Assembly (NCBI GenBank): GCA_944321725.1
Contig: CALUMI010000026.1
Location: 1 to 39,026, forward strand
Direction of reading: 5' to 3'
DNA from: an uncultured Muribaculaceae bacterium
Lineage (GTDB): Bacteria; Bacteroidota; Bacteroidia; Bacteroidales; Muribaculaceae
Length of the DNA stretch: 39,026 nucleotides
Below are positions 31,633 through 39,026 of this stretch, piece after piece. Positions within the stretch are counted from its first letter, which is position 1. The number at the start of each line of letters is the position of its first letter. Both the position numbers and the translations under genes were made by a program. The notes under the pieces are model-generated. The model was not told where the DNA came from and searched no databases. It saw only the letters and a program-made list of their open reading frames with translations.

Positions 31633-33392
31633 CTCTTAACAATTTTGATTGCGCCTTTCTCTCCTTTGGCTATATACAAACCGCTACCCCACGACGCTGT
31701 ACAGACAGTAGCGTCGCTGCCGCAGAACATCAGCCGCCCGTCAATGGAATATATAGCGCAACTGCCGTCAATATGCAACTCTCCGGAGAAACAACGCGGA
31801 TAGACATCGAAATCCTGCGCCTCAACCGCAGCCACCCCTCCGTCAGGCTCGCCGACAATGGCAAGCTCCGGAGCAAGTTCCGGATGCTCATACGACTCGG
31901 TGGCATAAAAACGGCACAATGAATAGCCGTCGGAAGTGACAGAGATGCGGAAGGTCACTTTCTCAGCCCCTTCCGCCTGTTTTTGCCGAAGCCATTCTGT
32001 AACATCAAAACTGACATAAGTCCCTACCTCAGCCGACGCGACAGTACGGTCGGAAGCAATCTGCTCAAACGGGTATTCATCTTTGCTGTTCCAGCACAGA
32101 TTTTCATCGTAAGTGGCTGTGTTGCCTTCTATGAGCAGATTTTCCATGACATTCTTGTCCATTTCTTTCAGATACAGCCTGACTACGGCGCACTCGTCAG
32201 CCTCAGTGAATGCGCCGGCATCGAATGTAAGATAAATCTGCCGGCCCCAACCCTGTCCGCTTTTCAGCTCCAACAACTCATCAGTGACATGCGCCTGCTT
32301 TTTAAAATTTTCGTGGACAAACGCGTCATAAACCGAAGCCACACGCCTTTGCGCAAGCTCTATTTTGGCATTGCCGTCCACATCCGCCTCCCTGCCCTCG
32401 CAATCAGCCAGAGAAACAATGGCCACATCTTTGCCAACCGCATCGGCAGGCAATTCAAGAAAATAGGGATTGATATTGATTTCCACATCATCCATGTTTT
32501 CGCCATCCACACTGTAGGTAAGCGTGTAGGGATAAAGCCCTCCGGAAGCCTCTATCTTGCACATCAGCGGATCGCCATCGAAAGCCACGATGTCCTTAGC
32601 CGCCAATGAGGCGGTGAAAGGTACATCCACACCGAGCACCCGCGACATCTCGTCAACAAATATCTGCGACATTTTCTGTTGGATATATTCGCCTTGTCCG
32701 CGCTTCGGATGCCACCCGTACTGCACTCCGTCAATCCATTCCGTATCCTGACAATAAAGCAAACTCGGCTGCCGCCCGTCTACAAGCTCGTCTTTTGTAA
32801 AACCGATTTTGTCGTCAAACCTTACCAACGGCAAATCCCATTTCTCAGCCAATTCGCGTATTGCCGGATTAAACGTGGTACGCGAGTCGTGCCAATGAGT
32901 GCAAAGTACTATCACGGCAGGCTTGCCCGTTTCCGTCCCGTAATATTTCGACTCGGGATTGTCTTTCAGATTATAGCAGTCGTCCTTATAGCGTTTTATC
33001 ACATAATCGTAGGCCACGGCATAATTTTGCGTGGGCATGTCGTAATCATTATAATCGTCTTTCAACACCGACTCATCGGCCACGTCCTGATTGTGCACAT
33101 GGTCGATTACCAGCACATCGGTACTCTCCAACTCCTCGAATGTGTAAAACGTGCCGTCGGCCATACGGTTTGCCGTATGGTAGATGGCCTCGCCCGACAC
33201 CGATTTGTTAAGCGGAGTGGCGCCAAGTTGCGAGCAGCCAAGCTCAAACCAGCCGTTCTCGCGCACTGCAAACGACGCTCCCGTAAGCATTATCGTCAAG
33301 TCGTCGCCGGCATCGGCGGTTTGTGCGTCGCATGGCGCCAAAACGCACACCGACGCCGCAGCCGCCAATATATATTTTTTCAGACTGTTCAT
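31629..33392 (-). CDS. Exported SGNH/DUF5040-like protein with DNRLRE-type module and T9SS-like tail
   Basis: 587 residues with a signal peptide cleaved after CDAQ (about residue 24). Residues of about 32-250 look like an SGNH-hydrolase fold: block I is TGASFA with candidate Ser40, and a late candidate His is H228 in YGWHPKRGQGEY. The usual Asp three residues before that His is not there (Tyr225). About 350-515 resembles a DNRLRE/CBM96-like beta-sandwich (SVYDAFVHENF ... ARLYLK-type strands). The C-terminus (IYSIDGRLMF...GSGLYIAKGEKGAIKIVKR) is a T9SS-like sorting tail. In a PUL such a protein would be a carbohydrate esterase or a binding protein. It overlaps both neighbours by 4 bp. Confidence 0.72.
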   Translation of the reverse strand: MNSLKKYILAAAASVCVLAPCDAQTADAGDDLTIMLTGASFAVRENGWFELGCSQLGATPLNKSVSGEAIYHTANRMADGTFYTFEELESTDVLVIDHVHNQDVADESVLKDDYNDYDMPTQNYAVAYDYVIKRYKDDCYNLKDNPESKYYGTETGKPAVIVLCTHWHDSRTTFNPAIRELAEKWDLPLVRFDDKIGFTKDELVDGRQPSLLYCQDTEWIDGVQYGWHPKRGQGEYIQQKMSQIFVDEMSRVLGVDVPFTASLAAKDIVAFDGDPLMCKIEASGGLYPYTLTYSVDGENMDDVEININPYFLELPADAVGKDVAIVSLADCEGREADVDGNAKIELAQRRVASVYDAFVHENFKKQAHVTDELLELKSGQGWGRQIYLTFDAGAFTEADECAVVRLYLKEMDKNVMENLLIEGNTATYDENLCWNSKDEYPFEQIASDRTVASAEVGTYVSFDVTEWLRQKQAEGAEKVTFRISVTSDGYSLCRFYATESYEHPELAPELAIVGEPDGGVAAVEAQDFDVYPRCFSGELHIDGSCAIYSIDGRLMFCGSDATVCTASWGSGLYIAKGEKGAIKIVKR

Positions 33393-35602
33393 TTCTTATT
33401 TTTCACTTTTATGTTAACCGATTCTCTTATGTCGGCCGACGACGCTGCGGCATGAATTGTAAACGTGTCGTCCTCCACAACCCATTTTCTCTCAGCCTCG
33501 TCATAAAAAGCAAATGAGGCCACCGGAATTTCAATTTCCACATTCGCCTTCTCTCCGGCCTTTACAAATACCTTCTTAAAGCCTTTCAGCTCTTTTGCGG
33601 GACGCATGATCGACGGATTTTTCTGCGACACGTAGAATTGCACTGTTTCCGCGCCGTCTGTTTTTCCCACATTCGCAACCTCCATCGACAGCTTCACCGT
33701 GTCGGCAGGAGCATACTCTCGCTTGTCGGCCGACAGTTTGCCATAATCAAAGCCGGTGTACGACAATCCGTAGCCGAACGGAAACAACGGCTTGATTTTC
33801 TTTGTGTCAAACCAACGGTATCCAACCAAAATATCGTCTTTGTAGTACACTTGGCCGTCGACACCCGGATAAGACTCCTCTCCAAAATAATGAGCCGAGC
33901 CATCCTCCAACTTCACAGGATACGAGAACGGCAACTTGCCCGACGGATTGACTTTGCCGGAAATCACATTTGCCAAAGCGCATCCGCCATAAGAGCCTAA
34001 ATACCACGACTGCATGACAGCCGGGACATCCTCCAACCACGACATTTCAACAGCGTTGCCGCTCAACAGCACAACGGCGGTATTCGGATTTACCTTTACC
34101 AAGTCATTGATAAGCTCATCCTGTCCGAACGGCAAATGGTAGAAACGGCGGTCGTCGCCCTCACAGTCCTGAGTGAAATTCTTATTCAATCCGCCTATAA
34201 ACAACACCACATCAGCGCGGGCGGCAAGTTCCAAAGCGGCAGTGCGCAACGAGTCGGCATTGTAAGGCGACGGAAGCTCATAACTGTAGTTAGGCTCGCC
34301 GGAGGCGTATCCCAACGAAAACTCCACCGCATCACCATACAAATCGCGCAAACCCTGCAACGGCGAAATTTCCACCTTAGGCTTCAACTCTGAGGAGCCT
34401 CCGCCCTGTGTCAGTCGTTTCACGGCATTCTCGCCTATCACGGCAATCTTCTTGTACCTGCCCGGAGCCACCGGGAAGAAATTATCCTTATTCTTCAGCA
34501 GCACAATCCCCTCTTCGGCCACCTTTTGAGCCACTTGCGCGTGCTCCTCTGTCTGGAATGAGCCGTAAGGACGGAAGCGGTTCATATTTGTGCGGAAACT
34601 CAGGCGCAATATTCTTCTGATTTTATCATCAAGCACCGATTCCGGAATCTCGCCATCCCTGATTTTGCGTTTCAGCGGCTCTGCCATGTAATAATTGTCG
34701 TAGGCCGAACTCACTCCCCATGTCAAACCATTGGTCCACGAGCCCATCTCGATATCCAACCCGTACATTGCCGACTGATAAGTGTCGTGTGCTGAGCCCC
34801 AGTCGGTAATCATCACGCCGTCAAACCCCCATTCTTTTTTAAGGATTTGGTTGATAAGAGTGTCGTTGTGCGAGCAGAACTGATTTTTGAATTTATTGTA
34901 CGAGCCCATAACAGCCCATACACCGCCTTTTTCCACTCCGGCCTTGAATGCGGGCAAATAAATTTCATTAAGTGCCCGTTCGCTGACGTTGACATTCACA
35001 TGGTCGCGGTATTTCTCCTGATTGTTAAGCACGAAATGCTTCATGCAGGCCGCCACACCATTGAGCTGCACACCTTTGATATATGGCACGACCATTTCCG
35101 AAGTCAAATACGGATCCTCACCCATATATTCAAAATTGCGTCCGCTCAACGGAGTGCGATAAATATTCACACCCGGCCCCAATATGACATCCTTTTTCCG
35201 GAAACGCGCCTCCTCGCCCACAGCCTTTCCATATTCAAACGAAAGAGCCGGATTGAAAGTGGCGGCAAGGCAAGTCAGCGCCGGCATTGCCGTACATGAG
35301 TCATTTGTCCAGCCGGCATGTGTCCAATCATCCCAGTCAAATTCCATACGCACCCCATGAGGCCCGTCGCTAAACCATATTTCGGGTATTCCAAGACGCG
35401 GGCATCCCGGCGTGCTGAACTTCGACTGCGCATGGCACATGGCAATTTTCTCATTCAATGTCATCCGCGACAACGCGTCCTCTATACGAGCCTCAATATC
35501 CGCATTGTCATCGAGATACAACGGAATATCATCCGCCGACACAGATGCTGCCGTAAAAAAGGTGACAAGTGACAATAATAGTTTTCGCATTTCTTCTATC
35601 AT
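33389..35602 (-). CDS. Glycoside hydrolase family 3 beta-glucosidase-like enzyme
   Basis: 737 residues with a signal peptide (VSADD, about residue 23). The order is a GH3 N-terminal TIM barrel, GH3 C-terminal alpha/beta domain (from about 375, GIVLLKNKDNFFPV) and fibronectin-III-like domain (from about 645). The nucleophile is D267 in VMITDWGS; upstream KHF and NVNVSERALNEIYLPAFK are family landmarks. The acid/base region DCEGDDRRFYHLPFGQ is present. It would remove non-reducing beta-linked glucose or a related sugar from oligosaccharides in the periplasm. The ATG at 35602 is chosen because it forms the same ATGA overlap as the other junctions; Met5 (35590) is an alternative. Confidence 0.93.
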   Translation of the reverse strand: MIEEMRKLLLSLVTFFTAASVSADDIPLYLDDNADIEARIEDALSRMTLNEKIAMCHAQSKFSTPGCPRLGIPEIWFSDGPHGVRMEFDWDDWTHAGWTNDSCTAMPALTCLAATFNPALSFEYGKAVGEEARFRKKDVILGPGVNIYRTPLSGRNFEYMGEDPYLTSEMVVPYIKGVQLNGVAACMKHFVLNNQEKYRDHVNVNVSERALNEIYLPAFKAGVEKGGVWAVMGSYNKFKNQFCSHNDTLINQILKKEWGFDGVMITDWGSAHDTYQSAMYGLDIEMGSWTNGLTWGVSSAYDNYYMAEPLKRKIRDGEIPESVLDDKIRRILRLSFRTNMNRFRPYGSFQTEEHAQVAQKVAEEGIVLLKNKDNFFPVAPGRYKKIAVIGENAVKRLTQGGGSSELKPKVEISPLQGLRDLYGDAVEFSLGYASGEPNYSYELPSPYNADSLRTAALELAARADVVLFIGGLNKNFTQDCEGDDRRFYHLPFGQDELINDLVKVNPNTAVVLLSGNAVEMSWLEDVPAVMQSWYLGSYGGCALANVISGKVNPSGKLPFSYPVKLEDGSAHYFGEESYPGVDGQVYYKDDILVGYRWFDTKKIKPLFPFGYGLSYTGFDYGKLSADKREYAPADTVKLSMEVANVGKTDGAETVQFYVSQKNPSIMRPAKELKGFKKVFVKAGEKANVEIEIPVASFAFYDEAERKWVVEDDTFTIHAAASSADIRESVNIKVKNKK

Positions 35603-36654
35603 GAATTATTCTTAGCGGAAAGATCCGGACACATCAGAACCTTGCCGGAATCCACAAACCTGCAGAAATCGTCGGCGGCGGGATGCCCTTTGACAGGCAC
35701 GAAATAATAATCCTCGTCTTTCCATAAATTTTTCCAAAACATTATATATCCGATTTGTCTGCCGGAGATTGAAGGCATAATACAGGAAGTGAAAAAATCG
35801 GAAACTTTAATGCCCTGCATTCCTGTGGCTGTGATTGCCGGAATCTTTTTATGCGACTTGGAAAAATCACATAAAAGCTCCACTCCCTTAGAGAATTCCC
35901 TCTTGAAAGAAGTTGCCTCACACTCATCAGTCAGAAGCTCGAACCCGACAATGTCCACATATCCGTCGCCGGGATACGCCCGCGCAAAATCAGCGGGCGA
36001 CTGCGGATTACAGACCGAATAGGCATAAAGCACATTCTTGGTTTTTTCACCGACAGCGGAATACAGCATTTTCCACACGCGGCGCAACGTTTCCGGCTCA
36101 ATATTCCCGCAATCGCCGAATACCGGCTGAAAAACGACAGATATGGCGTTGCCCCAGGAATTTCTCAAACTTGAAAGAAACAAGGCAACAGAATCTATCG
36201 CAATATCACGCGCCGAATCATCTGTCAATACGCATGCCGACCATCTGATTGTGGAGATTCCACCCATTTCGGCGACATCGGAAATGTAGCCGCGAATGGA
36301 CTGTATGCTGACCGAGTCATTGTTGAATCCCGTGCCGCGCTCTATACCGCTTATGTCCCATCCAAAGACAGCGGGATAGTCGCCACACACTTCTTTAACA
36401 TCCGACCTGCCCGGCTGCCCATACCATGCGCTGCCGTATGCCAAATCGTCCTGATGCCCTAACAATACCCCTTGATTTCGCTCTGTATCAAGAATTTCAC
36501 GCAGCCCGTTGACCGAATACAAATCACGGTCGGCAGCCTTGCCGGTGCTGCCTGAGGCAGCACCGGAGCAAGCCGGAAGCATCACGGAAACCGCGACCGT
36601 CAGCATCAATCCGCAGATTGCACTAATTGTCGATTCAACGGCAGCCTTCATCAT
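35599..36654 (-). CDS. GH26-like lipoprotein lacking both catalytic glutamates (probable pseudo-mannanase)
   Basis: 351 residues with a candidate lipobox LPAC (Cys29). Landmarks of GH26 endo-mannanases run through its length: LLGHQDDLAYG (65-73), DYPAVFGWDISGIE (92-105), VLYAY (208-212), YPGDGYVDIVGF (227-238), GHP near the end. But the active site is gone. The usual HE acid/base motif is F179-G180 in FQPVFGDCGN, and the tryptophan-rich WFWWG stretch after it is missing. The nucleophile motif TETG reads T275-A276-T-G. The WH pair before NP reads W138-S139. It is in frame and in an operon, so it is probably retained as a binding protein (inference). It lies between susD and the GH3 gene with 4-bp overlaps. 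Confidence 0.8.
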   Translation of the reverse strand: MMKAAVESTISAICGLMLTVAVSVMLPACSGAASGSTGKAADRDLYSVNGLREILDTERNQGVLLGHQDDLAYGSAWYGQPGRSDVKEVCGDYPAVFGWDISGIERGTGFNNDSVSIQSIRGYISDVAEMGGISTIRWSACVLTDDSARDIAIDSVALFLSSLRNSWGNAISVVFQPVFGDCGNIEPETLRRVWKMLYSAVGEKTKNVLYAYSVCNPQSPADFARAYPGDGYVDIVGFELLTDECEATSFKREFSKGVELLCDFSKSHKKIPAITATGMQGIKVSDFFTSCIMPSISGRQIGYIMFWKNLWKDEDYYFVPVKGHPAADDFCRFVDSGKVLMCPDLSAKNNS

Positions 36655-38315
36655 TCAAGATAGTTTGCCGAGCCTTCCCAACCCGGATTTTGAGTAAGCA
36701 CACCTTGCGACAAATCTATTTCCGTCTGCGGAATTGGCAAGAAGCCGCCTGTTTCGCTGCGGAATGTGATATTCTTAGTCACCGGACGGCGACGGTCGTA
36801 AACCTGAATATTAGTCTGGTTATCGGTAATCACATTCTCGTCATGCCAACGCAACAAGTCGTAGTAGCGCACACCTTCGAAAGCCAACTCGAAACGGCGC
36901 TCTTTCTTGATGTTGTCCAAATTAACAGGCACAGAAGGCAGACCCACGCGGGAGCGTACACGGTCGAGATAAGCCTGCGCATTTGGCGCGCCAAGTTCGG
37001 CAGCCATCAGCAGCACATCGGAGAAACGTATCAGCACGCAATCCTGAGTGTTGTTAAGCTGAATGTTGGTTTCAGTCATGCCGTAAAGCTGCACGCTGTA
37101 GTTCTCAACTTTTGTTTTAGTCGCGTCGGTATAAACATTAATCGGAGTATATTTTTTCACGAAATAATAAGTTTCATCCGTCAGGTTGCCGCCGCCTTTC
37201 TGGTAAAGGCGCATCTCGTTGCGGTCCTGAGAATCGACAATCGACGCTTTTTTACGGATGTCGTTATCGTCCCAGTCCTCCCAAAGTTTAGGATTGACAG
37301 TACCCATACCCCAACCTTGTCCGTAAGGGAAGCAATAAGCATAGTTCGACTGTCCGCGCAAACCGTAGTACAGACAATATTGGTTGCTCTTTTGGTACGG
37401 AAGATCCCATGTGCCGAGAGTGGAGTACTTTATCATGAACACTTCCTCGATATTGCCGTCGCCCGCCCATTCAAGATTGTTGTCGGCAGTATAAGAATAA
37501 TCGTCGACATAAGAATACGGCCACAAATTGCGGAAATCGGGAACAAGGTCGTGTCCGCTGTTTTCAACGCAGTCAACAATCCATTCGGTCACCTGCTGTT
37601 TGGTCACCTCGCCGCCGTCGGTGGTTGGAAGTGCCTGTTGATTGTAATATCCAGTATAGAACAGGAATACTCTTGCCATCAAGGCCTCAGCCGCCCATTT
37701 GGTCACACGTCCGTTGTCGGCGATATCCATTTCAGTGACTTTGGTCGACGGAAGTTTCTCTATGGCTGTCTTCAAGTCAGAGGCTATCACGGCATAAGTG
37801 TCGGCAGCCGGCGATTTCGGCACATTCACTGCCTCCGGCGTTGTCACCAACGGCACTTCTCCGAACATTCTCGACAGCTCGAAATAGAAGTAAGCGCGAA
37901 GGAAACGCACCTGACCCTCCACTTCCGCACGCTGCTCCTCGCTGTCCCACGCGATATTGTCGAGCACGGAAATAAGGAAATTACAACGGTAAACACCTAT
38001 ATAACTTGCGCGCCAGCCTTGACTGAACATCGTTTCGCTCGATTTTTTGAACTGGTCGAGAGCTTTGCAAAGCAAATCGTTTTGGTCGCCTCCTCCAAAT
38101 GTGTTGTCCGACATCAGTTCGGACGCGAGGAAGGTGGACTGCAACGGCTCGTAACGGCCTAATATGGAGTATGCCCCTGTCAGCAGTTGTTCGGCATCGG
38201 CAGCCGTTTCAGGAAAATTGGTCGTATCCTTTTTTGTCTTGCTTTCCGTGTCGAGAAAATCCTCGCAACTCCATAACAAACAGGAAAGCAACAGTATTGA
38301 TAATATCTTTTTCAT
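36651..38315 (-). CDS. susD: SusD/RagB-family glycan-binding lipoprotein
   Basis: 554 residues. The lipobox LWSC (Cys17) is followed by EDFLD, typical of SusD. TPR-like helices carry the family landmarks RFLRAYFYFELSRMFGEVPLV (about 135-155), VRYYDLLRW near the C-terminus, and the final FLPIPQTEIDLS...QNPGW. SusD caps the SusC transporter as a lid and binds incoming oligosaccharide at the cell surface. The gene starts 21 bp after susC and overlaps the GH26-like gene by 4 bp (ATGA). Symbol used in the family sense only; the substrate is not starch-specific. Confidence 0.95.
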   Translation of the reverse strand: MKKILSILLLSCLLWSCEDFLDTESKTKKDTTNFPETAADAEQLLTGAYSILGRYEPLQSTFLASELMSDNTFGGGDQNDLLCKALDQFKKSSETMFSQGWRASYIGVYRCNFLISVLDNIAWDSEEQRAEVEGQVRFLRAYFYFELSRMFGEVPLVTTPEAVNVPKSPAADTYAVIASDLKTAIEKLPSTKVTEMDIADNGRVTKWAAEALMARVFLFYTGYYNQQALPTTDGGEVTKQQVTEWIVDCVENSGHDLVPDFRNLWPYSYVDDYSYTADNNLEWAGDGNIEEVFMIKYSTLGTWDLPYQKSNQYCLYYGLRGQSNYAYCFPYGQGWGMGTVNPKLWEDWDDNDIRKKASIVDSQDRNEMRLYQKGGGNLTDETYYFVKKYTPINVYTDATKTKVENYSVQLYGMTETNIQLNNTQDCVLIRFSDVLLMAAELGAPNAQAYLDRVRSRVGLPSVPVNLDNIKKERRFELAFEGVRYYDLLRWHDENVITDNQTNIQVYDRRRPVTKNITFRSETGGFLPIPQTEIDLSQGVLTQNPGWEGSANYLE

Positions 38316-38336
38316 TTTTAATTTTCTGTTTTTTCG

Positions 38337-39026
38337 TTAGTACTTGATTCCAACACCAATCATGTAAGTGCGCGAGCCGGGATAGTAACCCAAGTCGATA
38401 CCGTTTGCCCAGTTCTCGCCACCGCCGTAGCCCACTTCAGGATCCATTCCGGAATATTTGGTTATGGTAAACGGATTGGTCACCGAGCCATACACACGCA
38501 ACTGCTCGAAAGGCAACTGCTTGAACACTTTCTTGAAATCAAATCCCAAAGTGATGTTGGTGATGCGGAAGTAATCGCCATCCTCTATATAAAGGTCAGA
38601 AACATACTGCCAATTTATTGCGGAGCCGTTCATCGAAGGCAGGCGGTTGGATGTGCCCTCGCCATGCCAGCGGTCGAGCATTTCAACCGTATAATTGTCG
38701 TAAGGCTTGTCTGTACCGCTCCTGTAGGAACGCGCGATTTGGTTGCCGGCAACGCCGTAGCCCGTAATCGACAGGTCAACGCCTTTGTAAGCCAAATTGA
38801 CGGCAAGGCCGTATGTCACATCAGGATAAGGATTACCTATCATAGTGCGGTCCTCCGGAGTGATTGTCCCGTCATTGTCCCTATCCACAAATATCACGTC
38901 GCCCGGTACAGCAGTAGGCATGATAGGCTCTCCGGTTGTCGGGCTTATGTAATTCTGTATCTGCTCCTCGTTTTGGAAGATGCCGGCTGTCTGGTAGCCA
39001 TAGAAATATCCGAGAGGATAGCCTTC
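38337..39026 (-). CDS. susC: SusC/RagA-family TonB-dependent transporter (3' part, runs off right edge)
   Basis: The last 229 codons are in the window; the reverse frame is open to the edge, and the Met at 38919-38921 is internal. Visible landmarks of the SusC C-terminus include EGYPLGYFYGYQTAGIFQN, GDVIFVDRDNDGTITPEDR (a calcium-site-like loop), NPYPDVTYG, LRVYGSVTNPFTITKYSGMDPEV and the closing YYPGSRTYMIGVGIKY. It imports oligosaccharides with SusD. As the upstream gene in the operon it probably sets the main promoter, which is off-window. Confidence 0.95.
   Translation of the reverse strand, partial: EGYPLGYFYGYQTAGIFQNEEQIQNYISPTTGEPIMPTAVPGDVIFVDRDNDGTITPEDRTMIGNPYPDVTYGLAVNLAYKGVDLSITGYGVAGNQIARSYRSGTDKPYDNYTVEMLDRWHGEGTSNRLPSMNGSAINWQYVSDLYIEDGDYFRITNITLGFDFKKVFKQLPFEQLRVYGSVTNPFTITKYSGMDPEVGYGGGENWANGIDLGYYPGSRTYMIGVGIKY

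Noticed and set aside
30229..31803. 524-codon + strand open frame
   Set aside because: It is antisense to the FAD oxidoreductase and has no credible start or domain.
36627..38162. 511-codon + strand open frame
   Set aside because: It is antisense to susD.

Overview
The window looks like a chromosomal segment of a gut Bacteroidales bacterium, plausibly Muribaculaceae-like (family-level placement is inference). The evidence is a SusC/SusD pair, a PorE-type type IX secretion (T9SS) anchor, proteins with T9SS-like C-terminal tails, a tmRNA with proteolysis tag GENNYALAA, and promoters of the Bacteroidetes kind. Several promoters show TTTG, about 20 bp, then TAnnTTTG, usually followed by C. No phage, insertion sequence, CRISPR array or replication origin was seen.

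Layout. 1-1139 (-): 5' part of an exported F5/8-type-C and Ig-like domain protein that runs off the left edge. 1531-1695: tRNA-Lys(CTT) with promoter and terminator. 2091-3236 (+): BspA-like leucine-rich repeat surface protein behind a strong promoter with an upstream inverted repeat. 3237-5652 (-): tadA and porE. 5802-10135 (-): a TonB-dependent receptor followed by a surface beta-helix lipoprotein; six TTGTTA-like hexamers averaging 11 bp apart precede it, resembling a PhoB/OmpR-type operator. 10316-12282 (-): a lipoprotein and a beta-barrel of unknown function, whose promoter carries a 24-bp perfect palindrome over the -33 element. 12507-12579 (-): tRNA-Gly(CCC). 12742-18283 (-): a complete tripartite RND efflux operon, with a divergent AraC-type regulator at 18449-19357 (+).

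19416-19865 (-): GNAT acetyltransferase. 20026-23522 (+): a PD40 propeller protein and a large exported peptidoglycan amidase with a T9SS-like tail. 23615-24949 (-): gdhA, divergent from 25189-26520 (+), a TrpB2-type tryptophan synthase beta chain. 26588-26743 (+): YqaE/Pmp3 mini membrane protein. 26883-27281 (+): tmRNA. 27615-28112 (+): a DUF4160/DUF2442 pair immediately downstream of it. 28200-28847 (+): HAD phosphatase, converging on and overlapping a small beta-barrel gene (28837-29427, -).

29641-39026 (-) is a polysaccharide utilization locus: susC (partial), susD, a GH26-like lipoprotein, a GH3 beta-glucosidase, an SGNH/DUF5040-like protein and an FAD-dependent oxidoreductase. Every junction from susD onward is a 4-bp ATGA overlap. 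The GH26-like protein keeps fold landmarks of the family but lacks both catalytic glutamates, so it is probably a non-catalytic, possibly glycan-binding, member. That and the repeat array before the TonB receptor are the two most interesting observations.
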